45,056 bases of DNA from an uncultured Pseudomonadota bacterium. GTDB taxonomy: Bacteria; Pseudomonadota; Gammaproteobacteria; Enterobacterales; Succinivibrionaceae. Below the pieces are notes generated by a model, which saw only the letters and a program-made list of their open reading frames with translations, did no database searches and was not told where the DNA came from. Position 1 is the first letter of the stretch. The number at the start of each line of letters is the position of its first letter. Positions 1-8,674 of the stretch are shown piece after piece. The position numbers and the translations under genes are program-made. The stretch is taken from positions 1-45,056 of the forward strand of contig ONPL01000005.1 in assembly GCA_900319705.1 (NCBI GenBank), written 5' to 3'.

Positions 1-51
1 ATTCATTCTCTCATAACGTAGTTCATTCACTTTTCAGTGAAATCACTTAGA

Positions 52-339
52 CTAAGCAAAAGCCATAATTACCTTAAAGGTTATTATGGATCGTTTACCT
101 TTTTCGGAGCTGCTGCTTACATTCACAACACTTTTCTCAATCTTCTTTTGAATAATATCTTCCAAATCGATGTTTCTTTCCTTACAGATATCGTACAAGC
201 GAAGTTGAGCTGCCTTGTTCGGCTGAGAATGTCCGTTTTCCCACCGGTTCACGGTTGCATAGGAGATGCCGATCATCCTAGCCAAATCTTCCTGACTTGC
301 ATTCAACCGGTTTCTGATTTCAAGAATAAGATTCTTCAC
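52..339 (-). CDS. Small XRE-type HTH transcriptional regulator
   Basis: About 95 residues. A Cro/CI-type helix-turn-helix fills the N-terminal half (SQEDLARMIGISYATVNRWENG), followed by a basic, serine-rich tail with no recognised domain. I chose the GTG at 339 because a clean GGAGG lies six bases upstream. An ATG at 360 is in frame but has no Shine-Dalgarno and would sit only about seven bases from the predicted transcription start. The protein probably binds DNA as a small repressor or antitoxin-like regulator, but no partner toxin or regulated operon is visible next to it. It sits at the edge of a decayed accessory stretch, so it may be a leftover of a mobile element. The HTH call is firm; the role is unknown. 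Confidence 0.72.
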   Translation of the reverse strand: MKNLILEIRNRLNASQEDLARMIGISYATVNRWENGHSQPNKAAQLRLYDICKERNIDLEDIIQKKIEKSVVNVSSSSEKGKRSIITFKVIMAFA

Positions 340-373
340 GCCCAGCCTCCGACATAACATTTGCTACGTCAAT

Positions 374-402
374 ATTATGGTGTTTGCCACATCGAAAATC
401 AA
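374..402 (-). promoter_or_regulatory. Predicted sigma-70 promoter for the HTH gene
   Basis: On the minus strand TTGATT (397-402) and CATAAT (374-379) are separated by 17 bases. This predicts a start near 367, giving a leader of about 28 bases before the GTG at 339. Confidence 0.5.
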
Positions 403-575
403 TTCAAATCTGAAAACTTCCTGCGAACAATCAGCTCTTTCTTCAATGCCATGAGGTCTTCAAATTTGACTGCTGTCCCGAAGGCATTATTGTAAAAGAA
501 GCTGTGCAACAGGAAATAGAAGATTCCATTGATGGTTAACAAAACCCTACCTTTTCCTCTTACCAGAACAGGCAC
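399..575 (-). other. Short open frame of unknown status, possibly a gene remnant
   Basis: A 58-codon frame opens with GTG at 575 and ends with TGA at 399-401. Its translation has a hydrophobic middle and a charged end containing FEDLMALKKELIVRRK, which reads more like real protein than like shadow sequence. There is no convincing Shine-Dalgarno and I recognise no family. It may be the 3' remnant of a longer gene. Coding status is uncertain. Confidence 0.2.
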
Positions 576-999
576 TCACGAGAGTGATCTGTTTGGGAAG
601 TAAACTCAATCCAACGGCTGCTAACCCGATCTATCCCGCGAGGCTCGTCTTCATGATGGGTCTTTTCTTTTTTCTGCTCTGCCAAACATCCCCACCTATC
701 ACAAAAGCCCCTGACAGCCTTCCCGTTCCGCTCAAAAAATCAGCCGATTTTGACATGTCTACCGAAGTCACAACCCCAAAGTTGCGTTGGGAACACGTCA
801 TAATTACTACAGTCTTAAGTGTGTTAACCTCGAGTGTTCAGATTGCACACCGGTAAATTTTGATTACATTTTAGCCAAAAGCGTCTCTATTGATATGTTT
901 CCCTATACGTGTATGTTGTAACGGGATACAGACACCAGGTCTTTTAAACTCCCTGCCAATCCCTCGAAAAGTCTTATAAATCAAGGGTTTACGAGGGTG
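576..999. other. Intergenic stretch without a recognisable gene
   Basis: Neither strand has a frame I can support as a gene. A plus-strand frame at 584-856 is low-complexity and has no Shine-Dalgarno. Around 961-998 there is an imperfect inverted repeat, CCCTCG facing CGAGGG with an AAATCAAGGGTTT segment between, which could be a terminator-like fold or a recombination site just past the rlmD-like tail remnant. Confidence 0.4.
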
Positions 1000-1162
1000 T
1001 TACTTTCGAGACATGAGCACTACCGTCTCGACGTGGCTTGAGGAAATGAAATTGATAGTCATAATCTCCGTGTCTGTACGCAAATAACGTGGTCAGGAAC
1101 ATATCCACCGTTTTGCTGTACACCGGGAACATATCTCATTGGCGGTTCGCGGAAACATACCG
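1000..1162 (-). pseudogene. Fragments resembling the 3' tail of a TrmA/RlmD-family methyltransferase gene
   Basis: The minus strand at 1000-1041 reads SSHVETVVLMSRK followed by a TAA stop. This resembles the C-terminal tail of RlmD/RlmCD-type uracil methyltransferases, especially Firmicute ones; the intact copy in this window ends VDMFPNTLHVESVVKL. Further upstream, in other frames, lie the related snippets VDMF (about 1095-1110) and MFPRTAN (about 1140-1162). No methyltransferase body is attached. I read this as one or more displaced gene tails, the kind of short duplication left by elements that integrate at the 3' end of rlmD-family genes. The HVETVV tail is visible directly. The origin is inference from remembered family sequences. 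Confidence 0.38.
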
Positions 1163-1177
1163 AAAAATGGGAATGCG

Positions 1178-1812
1178 TTACCATAATTGCATGATCTCAT
1201 TTTGAAGGTTTGCAAGAAATCTACCTGCATGGGCGCCATCCATTTGCGTGTGATGAAACTGAAATGATATCGGCAGGTAATATAGCAAATACTTTTTCGA
1301 TACTTCCCTCAAATGATAAACGGATTATTGAATATTCCGCTGTTCTTGCCGACTGCTCAATCAATTTCAGTATCGAGAATTGCCTATGTACCAATGACCA
1401 TATGATTTTCTAACAAGTCTCTATCCATACAGCTTTCAGCAACTTGAGCGGTATATTTCAAGTATTCTCGATTAAAAACGTCAAGATCATCTAAGTGACT
1501 GATATCGCAGGAGCTTACTTCATTATTTCTGTTCTTAACGATTGTATTTACCGCAATAGCATCATACTGAAACAATTTATCATCAACCGTTTATCATCAA
1601 CCGGAAGAGTATAAAACTCTTTTATTGGCTCGACTGCTCTTCCTATGCAGTAATCAAGCAGCATATTAAACTTCAAACACTTCTTTTTACTGTACATAAC
1701 CAAATTGGATACATCCAGAGTCTTGAAAAAGGTTACCATTGGATTTGGTGCTTTCATCCATAATTCAAAAGCCATAGCTCTTGTTGTATCCTGAGGTTTT
1801 ATCTCTTTTGCC
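1178..1812 (-). pseudogene. CatA-like O-acetyltransferase pseudogene (chloramphenicol acetyltransferase family)
   Basis: Translated in pieces, the minus strand gives a nearly full-length CatA-family protein of about 200 residues. The N-terminal part begins near AMAFELWMKAPNPM and continues to FYTLPVDDK. The middle runs from FQYDAIAVN to ENHMVIGT and then GIFNNPFII. The C-terminal part carries the hallmark catalytic motif HHTQMDG at 1235-1255 and stops at 1178-1180. The lesions are clear. A 14-bp tandem duplication at 1576-1603 shifts the frame. In-frame stops lie at 1384-1386, 1357-1359 and 1309-1311; the last sits where family members usually have Trp. A further frameshift falls between about 1309 and 1255. 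No start codon is obvious. Intact relatives acetylate chloramphenicol or unknown substrates from acetyl-CoA. This copy cannot be functional. Confidence 0.8.
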
Positions 1813-1837
1813 TTCTTACTCCCCGAAAAATTCTGTA

Positions 1838-2983
1838 TTAAACTTCTTGATCATCCAGCAGCTTTTTCAGTGCCTCAACATCCGGCAGTGCTTTCCGCAG
1901 TTCATCTGACATATCATTGGACGTCTTATAGGTTGCCACGCCCATTGGTTTGGCGTAATCTTGTATGACATAGTCTACGAAGGACTTGTTCATATCCTTG
2001 CAGAGGATGAGTCCGATGGACGGATTTTCATGCGGTTTTCGCTCGAACCCGTCCAAAACGCTCAAATATCCCTGCAGCTGTCCAAGATAGGATGTCTTGA
2101 ACTTCCCGGTCTTCAGTTCCACCGCTACCAGGCAGTTCAGCTCACGATTGAAAAACAGAAGGTCAATATACTGATCTTCCCCGAAGGCATCCAGGTGATA
2201 CTGGTTGCGAACGAAGGCGAAGTCCTTACCGAAAGTTAGGATGAAATTCTTCACATTATGGATGATGGCATTCTCTACCACCCGCTCGTCCACATCCTGC
2301 TTATCCCGGATTCCCAATTCCTCCACATTGATATAATCCAGAAGATATTCATCCTTGAACGTATTGATGGCGCGGAAAGCCTGCTCCGCCGCCGGCAGCG
2401 TCTGCAAGAAATTGTTCGGCAGGCAGCCCTGGTGGTGATAGTCGTCACGGGCGATGCTTGCGATCAGTGCCTCGCGGCTGTATTTTTCGTCTGCACATTT
2501 CCTGATGTAAAAAATACGCTCATCTGTATCTTTTACCTTGGACAGAATCGTTCGATGATGGGAGAAGCCTATGGCGAAAAATGAAGCATCCGGAAACTCA
2601 ATTTGCTTTGGTACCAGCTGGTTCCAATTTGAAATCTCCAATTTGGCACCCACCGGTGCCAAATTGTCCTTATCGGACTCAAGAAGTGCCGGTTCAGATT
2701 TGTCAAGATACGACCATTCTTCATAGAATGTCCGCATGTATCTCAGACTCCTCGCCGAAAATCCTTTTAATCCTGGCAACTCTTTGTCCAACCTCTCGCT
2801 GATGGCATCAATAGCTCCTTTCCCCCAGAAGCCCTTCCGAGAATTCAGGGAAATGTATTTTCCAATGCCGTAATAGAGTATCAGCTGTTTCTCATTCACA
2901 GAGCAAGCTGCGTCATACTGACTCTGCAATATCGCGGTCTTAATGGTTTCTACGGCTTTGTCGTAATTTATGATCTCATTCAT
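1838..2983 (-). CDS. YhcG/DUF1016-family protein with PDDEXK nuclease domain
   Basis: 381 residues, the usual full length. The N-terminal DUF1016 region (about residues 10-150) carries the family signature LYYGIGKYIS, then GFWGKGAID and GFSARSLRYMRTFYEEW. The C-terminal half (about 215-370) is a PDDEXK nuclease fold with D in QYIDLLFFNR, ELK in AVELKTGKF, and a following QLQGYL helix. The family is presumed to cleave DNA or act in defence or element maintenance; its exact role is not settled. The start has AGGA upstream. The gene lies just downstream of rlmD on the same strand, between it and the CatA-like pseudogene, in a stretch that looks acquired. No methyltransferase or toxin-antitoxin partner is adjacent. 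Confidence 0.88.
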   Translation of the reverse strand: MNEIINYDKAVETIKTAILQSQYDAACSVNEKQLILYYGIGKYISLNSRKGFWGKGAIDAISERLDKELPGLKGFSARSLRYMRTFYEEWSYLDKSEPALLESDKDNLAPVGAKLEISNWNQLVPKQIEFPDASFFAIGFSHHRTILSKVKDTDERIFYIRKCADEKYSREALIASIARDDYHHQGCLPNNFLQTLPAAEQAFRAINTFKDEYLLDYINVEELGIRDKQDVDERVVENAIIHNVKNFILTFGKDFAFVRNQYHLDAFGEDQYIDLLFFNRELNCLVAVELKTGKFKTSYLGQLQGYLSVLDGFERKPHENPSIGLILCKDMNKSFVDYVIQDYAKPMGVATYKTSNDMSDELRKALPDVEALKKLLDDQEV

Positions 2984-3025
2984 CGCTGTTCCTCATCCAT
3001 CAATTCGATAACAGTAATTCTATAG

Positions 3026-4369
3026 TCACAACCCGGCTCGAGTGAGCTTCACAACTGATTCTACGTGTAAAGTGTTCGGGAACATATCTACTGTTGCAAT
3101 TTTTGTTATTTTATAATCTGATTCAAGAAGCTTAAGATCTCTAGCCAATGTTTTCGGGTTGCATGAAACATATACTATTTTTTCAGGATTAAGAAAAATC
3201 AGTGTATTTATCAGAGAACTGTCGCAACCCTTACGGGGAGGATCAACCACAACAATATCAGCTCTAATCTGTTTTTTATTTACCAACTCTTCGCAAACCG
3301 TTTCACTTTTTCCTTCAATAAACTCAACATTTCTTAAATCATTCAGTTCAGCATTGCGAACGGCATTTTTCACAGCTTCCGGCACTATTTCAATACCGTA
3401 TACTTTTCGAGCTTTCTGGGCAAGCTTGAGAGTTATGGTTCCTATGCCGCAGTACAGATCAAAAACCACATCAGAAGATTTCACATCTGCAAACTCTAAA
3501 ACCAATCCGTACAGTTTCTCACATTGCTTTATATTCAACTGAAGGAAAGATCTGGCAGAAATTTCATATTTCAACCCCGCAAGACAAGTATAAATATGCT
3601 CCTTTCCGCTGATTTTTTTCAGTTCATCAGTCCAGATACTGTTTCCTTGACTTTTGTTTCTGCAAATCCACACACTGGTAAATTTCAGCGGTTCAAGTCT
3701 TAACATCAATTCGTCAAGGTTAGGGATCTGAAAATCGGTAGCAACCACAACCAGCATCCGTTCACCGGTTCCCTCTCCGCTCCGGTAAATTATATTTTTG
3801 ATCAACCCTCTACCGGTCGATTCATCAAAGGCGTGAATATTAAAATCTTCAGCCCATTTTGCAATAATTTCATTGGCACTAGAAACAAAATCAGGTTCCA
3901 TTATGCAACCGTAAATTTCAACTACATCGTGGGAATTCTTGCTAAAAAAGCCAATCACAAATTTTCCATTCTGCGCTCTGACGTAATAGATAGCTTTATT
4001 CCTGTATCCGTGAAAATCATACATTCCTGAACACTCAGGCAAAATACAATCAAACTTTACACACTGCTCTTTTAAGCACGACAGCAGGAACTCATTTTTC
4101 AATTTTAAAAGTTCCTTACTGTCTATAAAGTTAAATGCACACCCCCCGCATGAACTGTAGCAACACTCCGGCTCGATTCTGAAAGGGCTGGCTTCGAGCA
4201 CCTCCACCAGATGTGCATTGTAATAGGTTGGATGTTCCTCGATTATTCTGACCCTAACCTTTTCACCGGTATATGTCCGATCTACATATACACTGCGTCC
4301 GTTCAGGTCCGCAACACCGAATCCCTGATCGGTAACCCGGGAAATAACAACGTCAGTCAAAACACTCAT
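3026..4369 (-). CDS. rlmD: 23S rRNA (uracil-5)-methyltransferase, RlmD type
   Basis: 447 residues. It uses S-adenosylmethionine to methylate C5 of a 23S rRNA uracil (U1939 in E. coli for RlmD). An N-terminal TRAM domain (about residues 1-60) is followed by the iron-sulfur cysteines C69/C70, C74 and C77 in CCYSSCGGC. The SAM-binding motif is FDLYCGIGTITLKLA, the conserved DPPRKGC lies near residue 375, and the catalytic cysteine is in YVSCNPKTLARDL. The tail is VDMFPNTLHVESVVKL followed by a short, unusual TRAGL. AGGAG lies upstream of the ATG at a rather long spacing. The gene is divergent from lptF. Its 3' end borders the accessory stretch below 3000. RlmC or dual RlmCD specificity cannot be excluded by eye. 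Confidence 0.92.
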   Translation of the reverse strand: MSVLTDVVISRVTDQGFGVADLNGRSVYVDRTYTGEKVRVRIIEEHPTYYNAHLVEVLEASPFRIEPECCYSSCGGCAFNFIDSKELLKLKNEFLLSCLKEQCVKFDCILPECSGMYDFHGYRNKAIYYVRAQNGKFVIGFFSKNSHDVVEIYGCIMEPDFVSSANEIIAKWAEDFNIHAFDESTGRGLIKNIIYRSGEGTGERMLVVVATDFQIPNLDELMLRLEPLKFTSVWICRNKSQGNSIWTDELKKISGKEHIYTCLAGLKYEISARSFLQLNIKQCEKLYGLVLEFADVKSSDVVFDLYCGIGTITLKLAQKARKVYGIEIVPEAVKNAVRNAELNDLRNVEFIEGKSETVCEELVNKKQIRADIVVVDPPRKGCDSSLINTLIFLNPEKIVYVSCNPKTLARDLKLLESDYKITKIATVDMFPNTLHVESVVKLTRAGL

Positions 4370-4424
4370 AGCAGATTAAAGTCACTCCTGAAAAAACTCG
4401 GCTTATATAAATTGGCAGCAAATA

Positions 4425-4433
4425 TGCTATAAT
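4425..4433 (+). promoter_or_regulatory. Extended -10 promoter element for lptFG
   Basis: TGCTATAAT is a perfect -10 with the TGn extension; the -35 region is poor, as is common for extended -10 promoters. It predicts a leader of about 110 bases before lptF. Confidence 0.5.
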
Positions 4434-4547
4434 TCGGATAATTAGTTTATGATTATTAATATCAGATATGTATGCAAAATGCCTTTTTAATGATTTTAAA
4501 TTAATTTTTCATAATTGTATAAATAACTTTTTAAAAGAATAATAACA

Positions 4548-5711
4548 GTGATATTAAACAGGTACATTTTAAAAGAAACCATAAAGATGCAGGTAATATT
4601 CTACATCATATTAAATGCAATCTTTCTGTGTCAGTCTTTTATTCAGATCCTACGCAGTGCATCCAAGGGGGATATTCCCGCACAGCTGGTTACAGAAATG
4701 CTGATGCTGTCAATTCCGAACATGTCCATACTAATGATCCCTTTAACTGTCTACCTCGGGATCCTTGTTGCACACGCCCGTCTTGGCGCAGACTCAGAAT
4801 TTGTAGTCATGAAATCACTCGGGGTTACCCCGTTCAGTATTCTCAAAGGAGCCTTTATTCTAGGTGTCTTTACAGCAGTTGTTGCACTGTTCAACTCTCT
4901 TTATCTGGTACCCAAAGCACAGGCAAAACAGGAAACACTTCTCCAGGATGCTAGAGAAAATTCAAGTTACTTCGCCATCAACAGCGGACAGATCATACGG
5001 TTCGGAAATAACAGACTGATCGCATATATAGATGATGTAAATGACGAAAAGAGCAATAAGGTATCCAGCAAGAAAGATCTTCGAAAAATGGAAAACGTAT
5101 ATCTTTTCATGCCTCAGACCTCAAGACAAAAACGTCCGACCACGATAGGTTACGCTGAAAAAGGATATGTAACCCAGGACGAGGATAACATCATGTGGCT
5201 GGTTTTGGAGGATGGGACCTTCTACATCGGACCTAATGAAAAGAACAAATATACCAAAATGGATTACGATGAATACAGAACCCAGCTTGCCGATAATTCA
5301 CAGGATCAGAATGAGATCAAAATCAATGCAGTACCGACGTCAGAACTGTTAACCATGAGTGGTCCGGTGGCAACAGCCGAGTTGCAGTGGCGACTGTGCG
5401 TTGCTCTTGCAATTCCAATTCTTACTCTTATAGTTGTACCTCTGGCCAACGTAAGGCCGAGACAGGGAAAATTTGCAAAATTCCTGCCTGCACTGATGAT
5501 TTACGGTTCCTTCTTCCTGCTGATGGTTTCGCTCAAACACCTGATAAGCAAAGGAATATTCCCTGCATTCCCGGGATTGTATATTCTAATATTTGCTTAT
5601 TTTGTTCTGTTTGCGGTACCTCTTAATATGACTGAAACCAAGTGGTATAAAAAGTATCAGTTGCAGAAAATCAGAAAACAGTCAGATAAATCCAAAGAGA
5701 TAAAAAATTAA
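4548..5711 (+). CDS. lptF: LPS export ABC transporter permease LptF
   Basis: 387 residues in the YjgP/YjgQ family. LptF pairs with LptG and the LptB ATPase (not in this window) to pull lipopolysaccharide from the inner membrane into the LptC-LptA bridge. There are three hydrophobic segments at the N-terminal end, with the family signatures RYILKET and GADSEFVVMKSLGV. A periplasmic beta-jellyroll fills the middle and three more membrane segments follow (RLCVALAIPILTLIVVPLAN onward). The start is GTG, supported by the alignment of VILNRYILKET with other LptF starts. The stop overlaps the lptG start by one base (TAATG), indicating an operon and translational coupling. Confidence 0.93.
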   Translation: MILNRYILKETIKMQVIFYIILNAIFLCQSFIQILRSASKGDIPAQLVTEMLMLSIPNMSILMIPLTVYLGILVAHARLGADSEFVVMKSLGVTPFSILKGAFILGVFTAVVALFNSLYLVPKAQAKQETLLQDARENSSYFAINSGQIIRFGNNRLIAYIDDVNDEKSNKVSSKKDLRKMENVYLFMPQTSRQKRPTTIGYAEKGYVTQDEDNIMWLVLEDGTFYIGPNEKNKYTKMDYDEYRTQLADNSQDQNEIKINAVPTSELLTMSGPVATAELQWRLCVALAIPILTLIVVPLANVRPRQGKFAKFLPALMIYGSFFLLMVSLKHLISKGIFPAFPGLYILIFAYFVLFAVPLNMTETKWYKKYQLQKIRKQSDKSKEIKN

Positions 5712-6790
5712 TGAAAATTATACCTTCCATTATAGAGCGCTATGTCGGTAAATATGTAGTTACCTGGATACTGTATACCACTGTGTTTTTCTGTATTCTG
5801 TCCTGGCTGATAAAATTCATGGAGCAGCTAAACCACATTGGAACAGGCACATATACCATCGGAATGGCAATGCTGGCGGTTACCATGCGTATTCCCCATA
5901 ACGTCTACGTTTTTTTTCCTCTTTCAGCACTGATGGGGACAGTTGTATCACTCTGTATGCTCGGTTCGAGACAGGAACTGGTGGTAATGCAGAGTGCAGG
6001 GCTCTCAAAATTAAAAATAGTTTTAGCCACACTTAAATTTTCCGTACCACTGATGATCGCTGTCATGCTGCTTGCAGAATATGTCATTCCCAAATCTGAA
6101 GCAAAGTACGATGAAATTAGAGCAAAAGCCATCAAAGGTACAGATATTTCTGTCGGAAGTGCAGGAGATATCTGGATCAAAGAGGACAATAAATTTCTTC
6201 ATATCGACCATGCAGACAGTGACGGTATAGTTTACGGCGTTTCTCTTTATACTTTTGACCGGAACAGCCACAGGTTGATTGACGCTGCGGAGGCTAACAA
6301 GGGAACCTACTCTGAAGGTCAGTGGAAATTCGATAATACCGTGCACCATAAGTTCACAGATCAAAAACTTGAAATAACCAGCATAAAAGATGAAATCTGG
6401 GATCTGTCAATTGCACCGGATAAATTCAATGCACTGAGTGTAAGTGCGGATGAACTTCCTATTTCATCACTGTGGTCATATGTTAAGTATTTGAAAAAGA
6501 ACAAGATTGAATCCAAAAAACATGAATTCGAGCTGTATAGAAAAGTGTGTTCACCACTGGCTGTAATCACCATGATCTGTCTTGCGGCTGCAGTTGCCTT
6601 CGGTTCAATGAGATCACTGTCCATGAGTGCACGTATTGTTCTCGGCGTGGTAGGCGGTTTTGCATTCTATGTTGCCAATCAGCTCATCTCTCCTATCAGT
6701 CTGGTATACGGTATGCCGCCATTGTTATGCGTGTTGCTGCCAAGCTGCATATTTCTGTGCTGTGCAATATGGGTTCTTACGAGAAGATAA
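5711..6790 (+). CDS. lptG: LPS export ABC transporter permease LptG
   Basis: 359 residues, the typical size. It is the partner permease of LptF in the LptB2FG extractor. The N-terminal IIERYVGKYVVTWIL leads into the first membrane helix, and SRQELVVMQSAGLSKLKI is the coupling-helix region that contacts the ATPase. A periplasmic beta domain covers about residues 135-260, followed by three C-terminal helices. The ATG overlaps the lptF stop. A tRNA gene follows on the same strand with its own promoter. Confidence 0.93.
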   Translation: MKIIPSIIERYVGKYVVTWILYTTVFFCILSWLIKFMEQLNHIGTGTYTIGMAMLAVTMRIPHNVYVFFPLSALMGTVVSLCMLGSRQELVVMQSAGLSKLKIVLATLKFSVPLMIAVMLLAEYVIPKSEAKYDEIRAKAIKGTDISVGSAGDIWIKEDNKFLHIDHADSDGIVYGVSLYTFDRNSHRLIDAAEANKGTYSEGQWKFDNTVHHKFTDQKLEITSIKDEIWDLSIAPDKFNALSVSADELPISSLWSYVKYLKKNKIESKKHEFELYRKVCSPLAVITMICLAAAVAFGSMRSLSMSARIVLGVVGGFAFYVANQLISPISLVYGMPPLLCVLLPSCIFLCCAIWVLTRR

Positions 6791-6825
6791 CTTAACCAAT
6801 CGGACGTTTTTGCCCTAAAAAAAAG

Positions 6826-6853
6826 TTGCTATTACAGATTATATTTGTATAAT
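6826..6853 (+). promoter_or_regulatory. tRNA-Leu promoter
   Basis: TTGCTA (6826-6831) and a perfect TATAAT (6848-6853) are 16 bases apart, ending 16 bases before the mature tRNA 5' end. Confidence 0.75.
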
Positions 6854-6869
6854 TATAGCTGTGTTCCGT

Positions 6870-6955
6870 GCCTCGGTGGCGGAATTGGTAGACGCAGCGG
6901 ATTCAAAATCCGCCGGCTAATCACCGTGTGGGTTCGAGTCCCACCCGAGGCACCA
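6870..6955 (+). tRNA. tRNA-Leu (anticodon CAA)
   Basis: An 86-nt class II tRNA. The acceptor arms GCCTCGG and CCGAGGC pair perfectly, followed by the discriminator A and an encoded CCA. The D-arm carries GGAATTGGTAGACGC, typical of tRNA-Leu. The anticodon stem GCGGA/TCCGC encloses loop TTCAAAA, giving anticodon CAA (reads UUG). The long variable arm and the T-arm GTGGGTTCGAGTCCCAC are intact. Confidence 0.97.
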
Positions 6956-7134
6956 CTTTCAGATACCAATTAGTGTCAAGTCAAGTCTTACGTTCAATGT
7001 TTCACCTATAAATTCGGTTCTATGTTTTCAATAGTCGGCTAGGTAGCTCTGATCCTGAACTATTTAGGATCAATTTGGAATAGATTCTTCCTGTAAACGA
7101 AATAAGATTGGAACTGAAAATCCATCGCTTCTTT

Positions 7135-7186
7135 GAAAAAAGTGACTGATCGGAATATTTCAGTTCAATAATCATAACCAGTCACT
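7135..7186 (-). terminator. Predicted Rho-independent terminator
   Basis: On the minus strand GTGACTG (7179-7185) pairs with CAGTCAC (7142-7148) around a long loop and is followed by six T residues. It lies about 27 bases after the stop of the secreted-protein gene. The long loop lowers confidence. Confidence 0.5.
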
Positions 7187-7212
7187 ATCACAGCGTCAGT
7201 CACCTGATCCGG

Positions 7213-8388
7213 CTAGTTATCGATATTCATCGATTCCTCAATAGTATTGAGCTGTTTGAGTTTTTTCCAGTCAAGTGTGATATCCTTTACTTTCCCCAAA
7301 GAAGAAATAAACTGATCCGCCTTGATTGAATCAAATTTTTCCCCATTTAAATAATACTGATTGTTTTTGAAAGTCAGTCTTGCTGTTACTCCGCTGTCTT
7401 TAATTGTAAGGAACTCGGAAATACCATTGGATGCATAGGTAGTATCTTCTACCGAAATTCCATTCTCATGAACAAAAATCTCGTCTGAGGACTTTTTGTG
7501 CAACAGAATATACTTATTGGAATCTTTACCTTTCTGATCATTTCTGACAAGAGAAACTACAACCTGCTCTGACTTATCCTTATTGCCCAAAAACAGCTCA
7601 GAATTGCCGTCACCATCTATGTCAGAGTATGCATAGTATGTAGGGTTCATACCTCTTAGTTTCGAGGCGAGATCCGTCTTATCTAGTTTAATAATTATAT
7701 TACCGTAATCAAATTTATCAGATAAGCCATCCCAGGCATAGGATTCATACTGATCGACAAAAATGCCGTCAACTTCCTCAAAATATCTACCAATGGAATT
7801 ATCATCATTAAGCGAATAGGACAGAACGCTTTCTGAACTCATTGATTTGAACGGGGCTGGAGCATTCTGCACCGTAAGATTGTTTTTATATGAAATTATC
7901 CCGGTAGTTGGATCGTATTCATAGAAATGAAGTGTCTCATGAAAAAATGAAGATGTTGGCTGGTGAAAGATCATTGCAAGACCTGTTCGGCCATCACTGT
8001 ACCTGAACAGTCGACCGATAACAACCGGAGACTCATCACTTTTACCTTCTGCAACAAAAGAAACAGGATTAGCAGGTTCCTTCTCCGCCTTTTTAATATA
8101 ATCGGTAATTACGTATGAAGGCCACTTGGAATTAAGAACGGTTAAAAGATCTATTACTGACGGTTTGGAAGGTTTCTTGGCAAGTTGCAGCAGATCATCA
8201 GAACCGTCACTGTGGCAGTTGTAATTACCAAGGCGGCAGTATTCTCTTACATCTTCGTTGTCTGTACTGCAAGCATCAATATTCACGCATTTTTTTACGT
8301 ATCCGGTATCGGTACCGATATCTTCCGCCATAGCAGGAATACATGCCATGGCCATAGCGGCAGAAACAAATAAATATGCTTTTTTCAT
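7213..8388 (-). CDS. Secreted protein of unknown function
   Basis: 391 residues. A clear Sec signal peptide with predicted cleavage after MACIPAMA (about residue 21) sends it to the periplasm or beyond. The mature N-terminus has four cysteines (C34, C40, C51, C58), which could form two disulfides. Near residue 255 there is an acidic SDIDGDGNSELFLGN, resembling calcium-binding FG-GAP or VCBS-type loops, in a protein otherwise rich in short beta-strand patterns. I do not recognise a family. AAGGATC precedes the ATG. It is monocistronic with a terminator, and divergent from the chemoreceptor-like gene. Export through the type II system encoded in this window is possible but unsupported. Confidence 0.8.
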   Translation of the reverse strand: MKKAYLFVSAAMAMACIPAMAEDIGTDTGYVKKCVNIDACSTDNEDVREYCRLGNYNCHSDGSDDLLQLAKKPSKPSVIDLLTVLNSKWPSYVITDYIKKAEKEPANPVSFVAEGKSDESPVVIGRLFRYSDGRTGLAMIFHQPTSSFFHETLHFYEYDPTTGIISYKNNLTVQNAPAPFKSMSSESVLSYSLNDDNSIGRYFEEVDGIFVDQYESYAWDGLSDKFDYGNIIIKLDKTDLASKLRGMNPTYYAYSDIDGDGNSELFLGNKDKSEQVVVSLVRNDQKGKDSNKYILLHKKSSDEIFVHENGISVEDTTYASNGISEFLTIKDSGVTARLTFKNNQYYLNGEKFDSIKADQFISSLGKVKDITLDWKKLKQLNTIEESMNIDN

Positions 8389-8674
8389 TTTGATCCTTAT
8401 TATTTACTATAAACAATAACGCAGATCTGCTCTGCATTTTCAAATTTCAATTATACAACAATCGACAGTAACAAATACCAGCCTTTGGACGACTTCCAAA
8501 GGATTGTGCTCTTACATTACAGCAGGTTAGAGCGAAAAACTTACAAATCATAATGATATGATCCAAAATTCATTATCAGGCCTCCAGAGCACCACTTAAT
8601 TCAAAAAACTAGATAATACTCACGTTAAATGAATTAAAGTATCGTTAAACTGTTAGCATGAGGTAGAGTTTAAA

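Noticed and set aside
584..856. Plus-strand open frame of 90 codons in the accessory region
   Set aside because: It has no Shine-Dalgarno, low-complexity composition and no family resemblance, and lies within decayed DNA.
1210..1413. Plus-strand open frame of 67 codons
   Set aside because: It is antisense to the CatA-like pseudogene, whose HHTQMDG motif on the minus strand explains the sequence.
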